From positions 44,766-108,765 of the forward strand of contig CAKPMC010000004.1 in NCBI GenBank assembly GCA_934167875.1: 64,000 nt of DNA, read 5' to 3'. Position 1 is the first letter of the stretch, and the number at the start of each line of letters is the position of its first letter. Positions 1 to 9,980 of this stretch are shown one piece after another. Under the pieces are notes generated by a model. The model saw only the letters and a program-made list of their open reading frames with translations. It was not told the DNA's origin and did no database searches. Source of the DNA: an uncultured Bacilli bacterium. Lineage in GTDB: Bacteria > Bacillota_I > Bacilli_A > RF39 > UBA660. The position numbers and the translations under genes are program-made.

Positions 1-2
1 TT

Positions 3-1541
3 TTAATAAAGTATTTTCAAAAGATTAATATTCTACTACTCATCCTAGTTAGCTATGTCTTTTATAAGAACTTAAAAATATACCAATTTGCTAAAACATA
101 CTTAGCTACCGGTATTTATAATTCAAGTATTGATCCTATTAGTAACTACGCTAATACTTATGTTTATTTAGCCTTTATATTTATCATTGTAATTAGTTTT
201 ATCCTAATTTATTTATTAAGACATAAGGATAAACCATATGCTAGTTATGTTTTTGTTTTAGTATCTAATGTTATTGCCTTTGCTTTTTTCTTATATACTA
301 GCCATTATTTTACTTATACAGTAACAGAAGGATATAATTTAGTAGCAATTAGAGTAGTAAGAGATTTACTATTTATATCAACATTACCTTACTATCCAAT
401 GATATTTATTCTATTAATTCGTTCTATTGGTATTGATCTTAAAAACTTTGGTTTCCAAGAAGATAAAGAATTTGCTGAAATAAATGAATCAGATAGAGAA
501 GAAGTAGAAGTACAAGTTGCTTTTAATAAAGATAGACTTATTCGTAAAATAAAAAATAAGCTTCGCTATTTAAAATACTTCTTTTTAGAACACAAGTTTT
601 CTCTTACGATAGTATTTGTTTTAATATTATTTATATTTGGTTATAACTTTTATAATTATTTTTATGTTGAAAATAAAGTTTATTCTATGAATGAATCATT
701 TAATAGTAATTATTATCGTATTACTGTTAAAAACACTTACTTAACTGATAAAGATTATGCTGGTAATATTGTATCAGAGACCGGTAAATTTTTTATAATT
801 GCTCAAGTTCAAATTCAAAATTTATTAAGTTCTTCCAGAGATTTTGATATTGAAAAAATGTTATTGTTTATAGACCAAGATTATTATGTTCCAACTACTA
901 AATATAATGTTCATTTTAGTGATATGGGTAATACTTATGAAAATAAAAGTATTAAACCTAAAGAAACAGTTACTTATTCCTTAATATATGAAGTAAAAAA
1001 GCCTAATTCAAAAGCTAACTTTTTACTAAAATATCAAGATGTTTTAGCTAAAGATGGTAAATTAATTGGTGTTAAGATGAAAGTATTAGATATTAGTACA
1101 TTTAAAACTAAAGGTAATTTTACTTATCCAGAACAAGCAACTATTCCAATTAATGAAGAAACTAGCATGACTTTTAGTTTTGATAAAATGGATATAACAG
1201 AAAGTAGTACTTATCGTTATCAATCATGTTTACCAGATTCATGCCCAATTTATGAAAAAACTATAACAGCTCCATCTGGATATAAAATATTATATTTGAG
1301 AGGAAATTTTGGTAGTAATACCACTCAAGAATATTTGGATTTTCTAAAAAAATATGGTAAAATTCGCTATTCTAAAGATGGTAAGACTTACCAAAGTAAT
1401 ATTAAATTTGCTGTTACTGGAGCATATCAAGGTAGACATATTTATATTTCCATCCCGGATAGCATAGCTGATGCTGATTCCATATCATTTGTTTTTACTA
1501 TTCGTACTTACCAATACTTCTATAAGTTAAAAGGAGAATAA
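3..1541 (+). CDS. Polytopic membrane protein, 5'-truncated by the window edge
   Basis: The reading frame is open from the first bases of the window, so the N-terminus lies outside it; the first in-window ATG at 399 is internal. The visible part begins with several hydrophobic segments (before about 399), then a charged Asp/Glu/Lys-rich linker, another membrane segment (around 590-660) and a roughly 290-residue soluble beta-rich domain with a CLPDSCP cysteine pair. I do not recognise the family. Its stop is one base before the next ATG, so it is co-transcribed with the Ig-like surface protein and sortase that precede the Tad/T4SS genes. Topology suggests a soluble domain outside the cell. Confidence 0.75.
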   Translation, partial: LIKYFQKINILLLILVSYVFYKNLKIYQFAKTYLATGIYNSSIDPISNYANTYVYLAFIFIIVISFILIYLLRHKDKPYASYVFVLVSNVIAFAFFLYTSHYFTYTVTEGYNLVAIRVVRDLLFISTLPYYPMIFILLIRSIGIDLKNFGFQEDKEFAEINESDREEVEVQVAFNKDRLIRKIKNKLRYLKYFFLEHKFSLTIVFVLILFIFGYNFYNYFYVENKVYSMNESFNSNYYRITVKNTYLTDKDYAGNIVSETGKFFIIAQVQIQNLLSSSRDFDIEKMLLFIDQDYYVPTTKYNVHFSDMGNTYENKSIKPKETVTYSLIYEVKKPNSKANFLLKYQDVLAKDGKLIGVKMKVLDISTFKTKGNFTYPEQATIPINEETSMTFSFDKMDITESSTYRYQSCLPDSCPIYEKTITAPSGYKILYLRGNFGSNTTQEYLDFLKKYGKIRYSKDGKTYQSNIKFAVTGAYQGRHIYISIPDSIADADSISFVFTIRTYQYFYKLKGE

Positions 1542-1542
1542 T

Positions 1543-3351
1543 ATGAAAAAAAAGAAAAGAATTATTAAATTCATTATATTAGTATTAATAAGCTTACTTT
1601 TAATATTAAGTGGTATTATCTCTTGGAATGTTTATTTTTCCAAACAAAAGTTATTTGTTGATCAAGAAAAGTTATTTCTAAATGAAGTAAAACACTATTA
1701 TGATTTAAATAAACAATATTTACCTAAAAAGGGTGAAACTAGAGAAATGACTCTTCAAAATTTATATGATATTAATTATATTGATGGTCTCTATATACCT
1801 AAAACTAAAACTTTATGTGATAGTAATAGTTGGGTAAGAGTATACCATAATGATAATGATGAATATGAATATACTACATATTTAAAATGTGGTAAATATG
1901 AAACAAAAGTAGATCATATTGGACCTAAAATAACTTTAAATGGTGATATGCAATTAGTAATAGCACTAGGTAGTACTTATGAAGAATTAGGTGTAGCTAG
2001 TGTAGAAGATAATATTGATGGTAAAATTGATACTTCTAAAGTAATAATAGAATCAAATGTAGATACTTCTAAGCTAGGTAGTTATGAAGTAACTTATACT
2101 ATAAGAGATAAAAATTATAATAAAACAGTTGTAACTAGAACAGTAATAGTAGCTAATAATTTAACTGAAGTAGTAAAAAAGAATACTGATGCTACAGGTT
2201 ATTATAAAGGATTGAATCAAAATAATTATTTATTATATTCAGGAATGTTATTTAGAATAGTTAAAGTTAATGAAGATGGTAGTATTAAATTAATAACAGA
2301 TGAAGCTATTACTAATTTAAGAGCTGATTATGATAATTATGAAAATTCAAACGTTGATACTTGGTTAAAAGAAGTATATTTAAAAAGTTTAAATAAAACA
2401 GATAAATACTTAGTAGACAGTACATACTGTGTAGGTAATATAAATTCAACTACTGATTATACTACTGAATGTAGTAGTACCATTACATCAAAAGTAGGCT
2501 TACTAAATATTAGTGATTATTATAATACACTAGCTAATAATAATTCATCTATACATACATCACGATATATGTTAGCTAATAAAGTAGATAATAACTATTT
2601 ATCTGCCCCAATTACAGATAAAGATATAACTGTGACTACAAAAATATTAGCACCAATTAGACCTGTTATTACATTAAAAGCTAATTTATATCTATTAAGT
2701 GGCAATGGAAGTAGTGATAACCCATATAAATTAGATGATTACAGTTATGCTAAAGCAAATGACTTATTAAGCAGTAGAATAGTTGGTGAATATGTTCAAT
2801 ATTCTGGTCTATCATTTCGTATTATAGGAATTGATTCTAATAAAAATGTGAGATTAATTATGGCAGATCCATGGGTCGTTCAACCTAAAAATAAAGCTTT
2901 AACATTGAGTATAGAAAATTTAAGTAATACAAGATTTAATTTGACAGAAGAAAATAATCCAGGATACATTTTAAATAATGATTATTTAGACTATATTGAT
3001 ACAAAATCAATAGTTGATACAGAATATGAAATTCCAACAACAGTTGATGAAGTAAATTACAATGACTATCAAACAACACCAATTAAAGCTAAAATTTTAT
3101 TACCAAAAACTTATGAATTATTTGCTAGTAGCGGCAATAGTAAGGAAAATATGATATCGTCATATATGTATATTGATTCAACAGATAATTCTAATACGGT
3201 ATATGCAATAAATGGTGCAACTGGCAATGTTTTTGAATTTAATACTCAAGCCTTATCAGAATATAGAATACGTGCTGTACTAACTATAAAAGGTGATTTA
3301 AAAATATCAAGTGGCAAAGGAACAATTAATTCCCCATATTTATTAAAGTAG
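1543..3351 (+). CDS. Membrane-anchored surface protein: Ig-like domain plus two repeat domains
   Basis: 602 residues. A lysine-rich start and a hydrophobic segment (about 8-30) form an uncleaved signal anchor. Residues about 128-203 look like a DUF5011-type bacterial Ig-like domain (ends SYEVTYTIRDKNYNKTVV). Two copies follow of a module that contains a F-R-I-(V/I) strand and closes with a Gly-rich turn and Pro-Tyr (NGSSDNPY and KGTINSPY); the same module occurs twice in the TasA-like protein at 56147. No C-terminal sorting signal is present. ATG 1543 follows AAAGGAG. It probably acts at the cell surface with the locus downstream; exact role unknown. Confidence 0.8.
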   Translation: MKKKKRIIKFIILVLISLLLILSGIISWNVYFSKQKLFVDQEKLFLNEVKHYYDLNKQYLPKKGETREMTLQNLYDINYIDGLYIPKTKTLCDSNSWVRVYHNDNDEYEYTTYLKCGKYETKVDHIGPKITLNGDMQLVIALGSTYEELGVASVEDNIDGKIDTSKVIIESNVDTSKLGSYEVTYTIRDKNYNKTVVTRTVIVANNLTEVVKKNTDATGYYKGLNQNNYLLYSGMLFRIVKVNEDGSIKLITDEAITNLRADYDNYENSNVDTWLKEVYLKSLNKTDKYLVDSTYCVGNINSTTDYTTECSSTITSKVGLLNISDYYNTLANNNSSIHTSRYMLANKVDNNYLSAPITDKDITVTTKILAPIRPVITLKANLYLLSGNGSSDNPYKLDDYSYAKANDLLSSRIVGEYVQYSGLSFRIIGIDSNKNVRLIMADPWVVQPKNKALTLSIENLSNTRFNLTEENNPGYILNNDYLDYIDTKSIVDTEYEIPTTVDEVNYNDYQTTPIKAKILLPKTYELFASSGNSKENMISSYMYIDSTDNSNTVYAINGATGNVFEFNTQALSEYRIRAVLTIKGDLKISSGKGTINSPYLLK

Positions 3352-3358
3352 GTGTCTT

Positions 3359-4132
3359 ATGAAAAGCAGAAAAAAAATTATAGTAATTTTAGTGATTTTT
3401 ATAATTGCAATAATTTTCTTAGTTATATCAATAAAAAAAATTACAACAAAAAAAGCTGATAACCAATTAATGAATTTAAATTTTAAAAGTAGGGTATCAG
3501 AACTAGAAAACTTTGATAGCAAGGATTATTCAAAAATAGGTTGGCTACAGGTACAAGGTACAACTATTGACTTACCAATTTTAGATTTTAGAAGTGCTAC
3601 TGATAATAGTATTAATTATTCCTATGCTTGGCTAAATTCCAATTATAACACTGGAGAAAATCGCCAAGTAATTAATGGGCATAACATTTTAAATGTGTCA
3701 TCAACGCCATTAATTAATGATGAGAATTTGACTGATTTTGAACCGTTAATGGCATTTACATACGCAAGTTTTGCCAAAGATAATTTATATATTCAATATA
3801 CAAAAGATAATCAAGATGAAATATATTTAATATATGCTGTTGGATTTTATGATTATTTATATGATAGTGATTATAGTTACAATGACAAAGAAAAACTGAC
3901 TAAATACATAAATGATGTAAGAGAAAATAGTATATACGATTACGAAATAGATGTTAATTCAGATGATGATTTAATAGTATTAAAAACATGTACAAGATAC
4001 TTTGGAGCAACAGAAAAGCAATCTTTTACTATTAACGCAAGAAAATTAAGAAAAAATGAAGAAATAGTTAAATATAAAGTAACAACGAATAAGTTATTTG
4101 ATGAACTACTTAATAATAGCAAAAAAGGTTAA
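3359..4132 (+). CDS. Class B-like sortase
   Basis: 257 residues with an N-terminal membrane anchor (about 6-25). The sortase catalytic triad is visible: His108 in NGHNI, Cys211 in LKTCTR and Arg228 in INARKL. The GWLQVQGTTIDLPI stretch is typical of class B enzymes, which cleave a sorting motif and join surface proteins to peptidoglycan or pilins to one another. ATG follows AGGTG. No protein in the window has a convincing sorting motif, hydrophobic stretch and basic tail together, so the substrate is unknown; its position suggests it serves the adjacent pilus/secretion locus. Confidence 0.88.
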   Translation: MKSRKKIIVILVIFIIAIIFLVISIKKITTKKADNQLMNLNFKSRVSELENFDSKDYSKIGWLQVQGTTIDLPILDFRSATDNSINYSYAWLNSNYNTGENRQVINGHNILNVSSTPLINDENLTDFEPLMAFTYASFAKDNLYIQYTKDNQDEIYLIYAVGFYDYLYDSDYSYNDKEKLTKYINDVRENSIYDYEIDVNSDDDLIVLKTCTRYFGATEKQSFTINARKLRKNEEIVKYKVTTNKLFDELLNNSKKG

Positions 4133-4158
4133 AAAATATTTAAAAAACATTTGAACTA

Positions 4159-4167
4159 TGATATACT
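4159..4167 (+). promoter_or_regulatory. Extended -10 promoter before the 970-residue secreted protein
   Basis: TG-A-TATACT, 23 bases upstream of the ATG at 4190, no good -35. It would start the Tad/T4SS transcript separately from the sortase gene. Confidence 0.55.
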
Positions 4168-4189
4168 TTATTAAGATATAGAGGTGTTT

Positions 4190-7102
4190 ATGAAAAAAAT
4201 AACATATATACTAACAATTTTATTTTTATTAATTAGTTTTCCAAATATAGCAGAAGCAAAAAAAAATGATTCACAACTTAATGTTTGTCTTAATAATAGG
4301 TTGTATTCTGTTCTATATGACTCTACTAAGCCAATTACTAGAAATATGATAGGAATTGGTGAAGATGGTAAACCCAGAATTATTAATGACGGCACATTAG
4401 ATGAATATGAAATAACTTTTACTGAACTTGGTACTAAATGTCGTAACGATGGGGATAATATTATCAACTGTCCAGAAGATGGCTCTATCTATACATATAA
4501 AAATATAAGAACAGCATATTTAAATGACGATACAGAAACAGAAACAACAACTATTAATAGTGATAACATAATTCTTAATTTCAACCAATCAACAGGAAAA
4601 TTTAATGTCACAATAAAAGATAAATTTAATGATAAAGTTTATATAAGATATGTATCAGATGAAAAAAATTTGAATGTTTCAGACGATGATGATATATCTA
4701 GATACTTGAATCAATTTTTAAATAGAAGTAATGGCAATTATTACATAAACGGTGTTGATGGACAATCTATCGTTTATTTAGAGTTTTATATAAAAGATTC
4801 TAATTCTAAATGTAAGGATACCTATATTGGATATATTTCTTTTTCATTACCATCAGCTTATGATTATGAACTTGATAATCCAGCACTTTCATCTCCGAGT
4901 GACTATGGATGTGATGCCGTTAAAAATTATAAACCAGATGCTATGAAAATTGATAGCGATGAATATAAAAACTTATTATCACCCATGAAGGAAAATTATA
5001 TACATGAATGCTATACAGATAAAAAATTATCGTTTGGTTCGATAGGAATAGGTGGATCAACACTAAAAAATACAATAAATAGTAAACTAGAAAAATTAAA
5101 AGATCTATTTTCTGATTACCAAATTTCTGAATCAAAAAATGGTAAGATATGTACTGATTTATATTCTACTTCACCTAAAGTAACATATGCAAGTAGTGGA
5201 AAGTACTGGGCTATGGTATGTACAGAAAAATATACTGCTACAGGCGATGAAGCAAAATTGGTAAAAGCTGGTGAAGGATTTGAATATCAAGCAAATTATA
5301 CAATAACTAGGCAGTGTAAATTAAGCCAAATTTCAAAACCAACTAAATTGCCTAAATGTGAATATGAACTCCACCATTCATGCGATTGGAATATGAGTAA
5401 TGGTACTAGAAAAGGTTGTAGTGGTGCCGATTGTGACGGTGGACCTAATGACGATTTTGATATATGTGTTAAAGAATGTGATAATGGAAAATATTCACAA
5501 GAATGTATAAATGCTTGCTACCAATCAGTTTATAGTTCAGATAGAAAATTAAGTATTTCAAATTCATCTTTAAAAAAAGATGGCAGAATACAATTTGTAT
5601 CCCTTCAACACTCACAAACCTTCACACAATCTAATACAAATATTTCATGTACAACAGCATATGGAAGAGCTGGATACTTAATTTATTACCAATGGCCAGC
5701 AAGTGGAACACCAAAGGTAAGTGGTACAGCCTGCTTTAGTACTAATTTCTGTGCTGGAAAAGGTGCTGGTGCCTGTACATTTAATACTTATAAAACACCT
5801 GATAATTGTGTGGAAGATCCAGAAACAACATATAAAAACGCATTGGCAGCATCAAAATCTGAATATGAAGCATATATAAATTATCAACAAAGTTCAGTTC
5901 CTTCTGGAACATATACTTATCAAATTACGGACTCATTTTTAAAAACTGGTAAAAAAACAGGAAATGAGGATAATAGTACCCCATATGTATTTGAAGTAAA
6001 AAGTAATGATAATTTTGACCCAAAAGTTAAAGTTGATAAATCAGAATCTAAGACAGGATCTGACTACAAAACTGAAACATTAGGCAATAGTGGCGGTGAA
6101 TCAGTAAGTTATTATGAAAACTATACTGTCAAAGCAGATATTAAAACAAGTCTACCTTTATCATATGTTAATAAAATAACAGGTGGAACGGTTTATAAAT
6201 CTGATGAAACAACTAAAAATAATGCATATGAAATTTATCAGAACGAATCTGGTACTCGTAAATTGAGAAAAGTTCAGCAAGAAGGGACATCACCAACATC
6301 TGAATCTCATCCAATTACTGAGTTTATCGCATCACGCTATTATCATCAAGATAACGAGAGAAAATACTACACAAGCATTTGGAGCCAGAATACTAATGTT
6401 TTAATTCTTGAAAATAGAGTTTATCTAAAACCTAGAAATGATGTTAATACTAATTATAATATCAAGGTAATAAGTTCTAGTGTGGGTGCTGGAAATTTTG
6501 GATCTACTATAGATTGCTACTATGGTGTATACAACAGTTATTACTGTGATAATAAAGACGATTGTCCAGTACCAGAATGTAAAGAAAATTGTCCTGATCC
6601 AACAGGAATTCAATATATATATCGTGTTATTGATTTAACTGATGTTTTCCCAAATGATAGAAATCCTAGATGGAATTGGACAAGCAGTGCTGCTAGAAAA
6701 GCAAGTGAAACTCGTATAGGATACAATATTGATCCAATTGCTAAAACTAAAGATATTGAGTCAAAAGGAGAATCAATTTATACTGATCAAAGCGAAACTG
6801 ACTATGAATTCTATTTAACTAGAGAGAATATAAGAAATATACGTGACTATAATAAGCATGTTAAAGACTATAATAATGATGGTTCCAACAATTATTTAGA
6901 TTATAATATGAGCTGTTATATAGATGCTAAAGGCAGACAAATCTGTACTAGCAGATTTTTAGATAATATAAATGGAAATAGTGGTTCAGAAGAATCTTCT
7001 AATTATATTACTTATGGATCACAATTCACAATTGACAGTAGAAAAGCTCTAGCTGGATGCAATGATGCTATAGGTCAATCATGTAATGATAAATACAATT
7101 AG
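4190..7102 (+). CDS. Large secreted cysteine-rich protein, first gene of the Tad/T4SS locus
   Basis: 970 residues from ATG 4190, chosen because AGAGGTG lies just upstream; a GTG six bases earlier overlaps that ribosome site. Signal peptide 1-21, likely cut after AEA. The ectodomain is rich in Cys, Asn, Tyr and Lys, with a dense cysteine block in the middle (CSGADCDGGPNDDFDICVK and onwards) and CPVPECKENCPDP near residue 790. There is no C-terminal membrane segment or sorting signal. I recognise no family. Position and size suggest a surface-exposed pilus tip, adhesin or other structural part of the apparatus. Paired cysteines imply disulfides, unusual for a monoderm. Confidence 0.8.
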   Translation: MKKITYILTILFLLISFPNIAEAKKNDSQLNVCLNNRLYSVLYDSTKPITRNMIGIGEDGKPRIINDGTLDEYEITFTELGTKCRNDGDNIINCPEDGSIYTYKNIRTAYLNDDTETETTTINSDNIILNFNQSTGKFNVTIKDKFNDKVYIRYVSDEKNLNVSDDDDISRYLNQFLNRSNGNYYINGVDGQSIVYLEFYIKDSNSKCKDTYIGYISFSLPSAYDYELDNPALSSPSDYGCDAVKNYKPDAMKIDSDEYKNLLSPMKENYIHECYTDKKLSFGSIGIGGSTLKNTINSKLEKLKDLFSDYQISESKNGKICTDLYSTSPKVTYASSGKYWAMVCTEKYTATGDEAKLVKAGEGFEYQANYTITRQCKLSQISKPTKLPKCEYELHHSCDWNMSNGTRKGCSGADCDGGPNDDFDICVKECDNGKYSQECINACYQSVYSSDRKLSISNSSLKKDGRIQFVSLQHSQTFTQSNTNISCTTAYGRAGYLIYYQWPASGTPKVSGTACFSTNFCAGKGAGACTFNTYKTPDNCVEDPETTYKNALAASKSEYEAYINYQQSSVPSGTYTYQITDSFLKTGKKTGNEDNSTPYVFEVKSNDNFDPKVKVDKSESKTGSDYKTETLGNSGGESVSYYENYTVKADIKTSLPLSYVNKITGGTVYKSDETTKNNAYEIYQNESGTRKLRKVQQEGTSPTSESHPITEFIASRYYHQDNERKYYTSIWSQNTNVLILENRVYLKPRNDVNTNYNIKVISSSVGAGNFGSTIDCYYGVYNSYYCDNKDDCPVPECKENCPDPTGIQYIYRVIDLTDVFPNDRNPRWNWTSSAARKASETRIGYNIDPIAKTKDIESKGESIYTDQSETDYEFYLTRENIRNIRDYNKHVKDYNNDGSNNYLDYNMSCYIDAKGRQICTSRFLDNINGNSGSEESSNYITYGSQFTIDSRKALAGCNDAIGQSCNDKYN

Positions 7103-7112
7103 GAGGTAAACC

Positions 7113-7547
7113 ATGAGTAAAGGAATGACTATTGTAGGAATTATAATTATTGGTGTATTAACACTATTTGTTGTTAATATCGTTCAAAACTATCAAAATG
7201 GTAGTGAACTTGATTTCTATTTGCTACAAGAAACAACAGAAGCAGCAATGCTTGATGCTGTTGACTTAGGATACTATCGTTCTAGTGGTGGTATCCTAAG
7301 AGTAGATAGAGAAAAATTTCTAGAAAGCTTTGTTAGAAGATTTGCTGAAAGCGTAAATCAAGATAGAAATTATAAAATAAAAGTTATCGACTTCAATGAA
7401 ACACCACCCAAAGTAAGTATCCAAGTTGGTTCAAGTACTGTTGCTACTTTTGCAGGTGACAGTTTTGATATAGTTACAAAAGTAGATGGAATATTAGAAA
7501 CAAAATATTATGAAGACAGACTACTTAAAGATGTCGTAGAAGAATAA
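7113..7547 (+). CDS. Pseudopilin-like single-pass protein (TadE/TadF-like position)
   Basis: 144 residues: a very short N-terminus, one membrane helix (about 5-24), then a roughly 115-residue extracytoplasmic domain. This short-tail plus single-helix layout is that of Tad minor pilins (TadE/TadF), but no family signature is certain. An excellent AGGAGG site precedes the ATG. It sits immediately before cpaB, as minor pilin-like genes often do in Tad loci. Alternative: an uncharacterised membrane family that merely shares the topology. Confidence 0.6.
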   Translation: MSKGMTIVGIIIIGVLTLFVVNIVQNYQNGSELDFYLLQETTEAAMLDAVDLGYYRSSGGILRVDREKFLESFVRRFAESVNQDRNYKIKVIDFNETPPKVSIQVGSSTVATFAGDSFDIVTKVDGILETKYYEDRLLKDVVEE

Positions 7548-7563
7548 GAAAGGGGAAAATAAT

Positions 7564-8424
7564 ATGAAAGGTAATTTTTCAATGACTATTAAAAAGTTCT
7601 TAACTAATAAGAACACTGTTACTATTGTTGGGGTACTATTAGCAATAGTAATTCTATATGTTGGATATAACTACCGTGTTAAATCAGCAATTAATCCAAT
7701 TAAAGTACCATATGCAAAACAAACTATAAATCCTAAAACTAAAATAACTAGTGATATGATAGGAAGTATTGAGGTACCACCATCAATGCTAAAAGGTAAA
7801 GCTATTACCGATGTATCAAAAATAGTTGGTAAGTATGTTAGTGCTGATACTATCATACCAGAAGGAAGCTTATTTTATAGCGCAGCTGTTAAATCAGCTA
7901 GCGAAATGCCAGATTCAATTATCTATAATTATCCAGATGGTTGGGTATTAGTTAATATGAGTGTTAACACTACTAATACTTATGGTAATAAAATCTTCCC
8001 AGGTAATTACATTGATATATATGTAAAAGCCGTAAATAAAATAGATGAAGATAATATGACTAGTGAAACCAAAGATAAAATCATGGTTGGTAAATTATTA
8101 GAAAATGTTAAAGTAATCGATGTAGTAGATGCAAATGGTGATAGTGTATTCGAAAATCTTGAAGATATTAAAACACCATCTCAAATCATCTTTGCTGTAC
8201 CAGAAGAATATCATATCTTACTTCGTAAAGCTATGTATTTAAGAACATATGAAGTAACATTAATTCCAGTACCAACTGCTGAATCATTAAAAGAAAATCC
8301 TGGTGAAGTAACTATTTCTAATGAAGCTTTAAAGAATTTCATTAATAAAGTAACTGTTTGGGATATAAATGTAACAGAAGATAATAATGGAAACATTAAT
8401 ATAGATTTAAATGGAAATCAATAA
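7564..8424 (+). CDS. cpaB: CpaB/RcpC-like Flp pilus assembly protein (SAF domain)
   Basis: 286 residues. Membrane helix 19-36, then a SAF domain (about 47-110) with the typical pattern of a beta strand, INPKTKITSDMIG and GSLFYSAAV, followed by the CpaB C-terminal domain (GWVLVNMSVN, PGNYIDIYV). CpaB links the inner Tad machine to the envelope; in monoderms it lacks a secretin partner and may act as a periplasm-like guide. AAGGGG lies before the ATG. It is followed 27 bases later by the Tad ATPase. Confidence 0.87.
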   Translation: MKGNFSMTIKKFLTNKNTVTIVGVLLAIVILYVGYNYRVKSAINPIKVPYAKQTINPKTKITSDMIGSIEVPPSMLKGKAITDVSKIVGKYVSADTIIPEGSLFYSAAVKSASEMPDSIIYNYPDGWVLVNMSVNTTNTYGNKIFPGNYIDIYVKAVNKIDEDNMTSETKDKIMVGKLLENVKVIDVVDANGDSVFENLEDIKTPSQIIFAVPEEYHILLRKAMYLRTYEVTLIPVPTAESLKENPGEVTISNEALKNFINKVTVWDINVTEDNNGNINIDLNGNQ

Positions 8425-8451
8425 TAAAAAGAATAAAAAGGGGAAAATATT

Positions 8452-9969
8452 ATGAAAGAGAATATGTTTGAGCAACTCGATTTTGGGGCTTTTAAAGAGT
8501 ATATTGATAATGATGATATTACCGATATATCATATACAAATAATGGTCAAATTTGGCTACGTTCTTTGGAAAAAGGTTCTTATCGAGTAGAAAATCCCAA
8601 TATAACTAATGCAGCTGTTGAAAAGTTAGCATTCCAATGTTCCAATGTTATGGGAACTACTTTCAATAATGCTAATCCCTTTTTGGATGCAGAAAGTCCT
8701 GAACTTCGTATGAACTTCGTTCACGAATCAATAGCTACTAATGGTATTGCTTTAGTTATTCGTAAAACTCCAGCTAAGATTCGTTTAAAAGAAGAAAACT
8801 TATTAAAAGAAGATTACGTAACTAAAGATATTCATGACTTTCTAATCCAATGTGTATTAGGACATTGTAATATAATTGTTTGTGGAGAAACTGGTAGTGG
8901 TAAAACTGAGTTTGTTAAATACTTAGCTAGCCATACTAAAGAAAATGAAAAAATAATAACCATCGAGGATACACTAGAACTTCACTTAGATAAAATATAT
9001 CCACATCGTGATATAGTAGCTATGAAGACAAATAATATTGCTTCATATTCTGATGTATTAGTTACCTGTATGAGACAAAATCCTAAATGGATACTATTAT
9101 CAGAAGTACGTAGTGCTGAAGCCGTTAGTGCAGTTCGTAACTCAATATCATCAGGACATAATATTTTATCAACAATCCACTCAGATAAAGCTAGTGCAAT
9201 ACCACATCGTATGTATTCACTTATGGAAACAGATATAGATGTAGAACAATTCTTAAATACAATCTATCGTTATGTTCAACTTGGTGTACATATCAAAGCA
9301 TATTATAGTCAGAAATATGGTAAGTTTCATCGTGAAATAGATGAAATAACAGAATTTTATATTGATGAAGAAACTAATAAACCAATTTATAATACTATTT
9401 ATCAAAAAACAATGACTGGTAAAGTAGTTAAGAAAAATCCAAGTAAACATTTACTTGACTATTTATTAGGACAAAATATTGATGTTAGTAATACTGCTTT
9501 TGGTGATGATGTAGGTAAGGAAAAAGATGGCGAAATTAACATGGATAAAATAGTAGAAGCTGAAAATAGTAACAGCGTTGAAACTAAACAGCCAGAAAAT
9601 AAACCTATGCCAGTAGATACTAATGATAATCAAGCACCAGTTGAAGAAGGTAACAAACCAGTTATAAATAGTAGTAATAATTATGAAGTAAAAACACCAG
9701 TAATTAGTCCTGAAGTAAAACCTACAACTACTGAAATAAAACCACAACCTTCAACTATACCAGTAACTAATACATTAGCTACAAATGATGTAGTACCACC
9801 TGTTATTCCTAACGTAGTATCAACACCAGACATAAAACCATCAGGTCCAATTAGACCTACACCAGATCAGGTAGTACAAATACCAAATCAAAATAATAAT
9901 TCAAATATTAGTCAATTTTCAATAAATGACATCTTAGCAAATTCAGGAGATCATAGTAATAATCAGTAA
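8452..9969 (+). CDS. tadA: TadA/CpaF-type secretion ATPase with a long Pro-rich tail
   Basis: 505 residues. Motor domain to about residue 345: Walker A GETGSGKT (145-152), Asp box IEDTLEL (171-177), Walker B WILLSEVR (213-220) and His box STIHSD (240-245). These define the CpaF/TadA branch of the PilT/VirB11 superfamily, which powers pilus assembly on the cytoplasmic face of the TadB/TadC platform. Residues about 360-505 are a low-complexity tail rich in Pro, Thr, Asn and Val, absent from typical CpaF proteins of about 350-450 residues. AAGGGG precedes the ATG. Confidence 0.95.
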   Translation: MKENMFEQLDFGAFKEYIDNDDITDISYTNNGQIWLRSLEKGSYRVENPNITNAAVEKLAFQCSNVMGTTFNNANPFLDAESPELRMNFVHESIATNGIALVIRKTPAKIRLKEENLLKEDYVTKDIHDFLIQCVLGHCNIIVCGETGSGKTEFVKYLASHTKENEKIITIEDTLELHLDKIYPHRDIVAMKTNNIASYSDVLVTCMRQNPKWILLSEVRSAEAVSAVRNSISSGHNILSTIHSDKASAIPHRMYSLMETDIDVEQFLNTIYRYVQLGVHIKAYYSQKYGKFHREIDEITEFYIDEETNKPIYNTIYQKTMTGKVVKKNPSKHLLDYLLGQNIDVSNTAFGDDVGKEKDGEINMDKIVEAENSNSVETKQPENKPMPVDTNDNQAPVEEGNKPVINSSNNYEVKTPVISPEVKPTTTEIKPQPSTIPVTNTLATNDVVPPVIPNVVSTPDIKPSGPIRPTPDQVVQIPNQNNNSNISQFSINDILANSGDHSNNQ

Positions 9970-9980
9970 GGAGGGTAACT

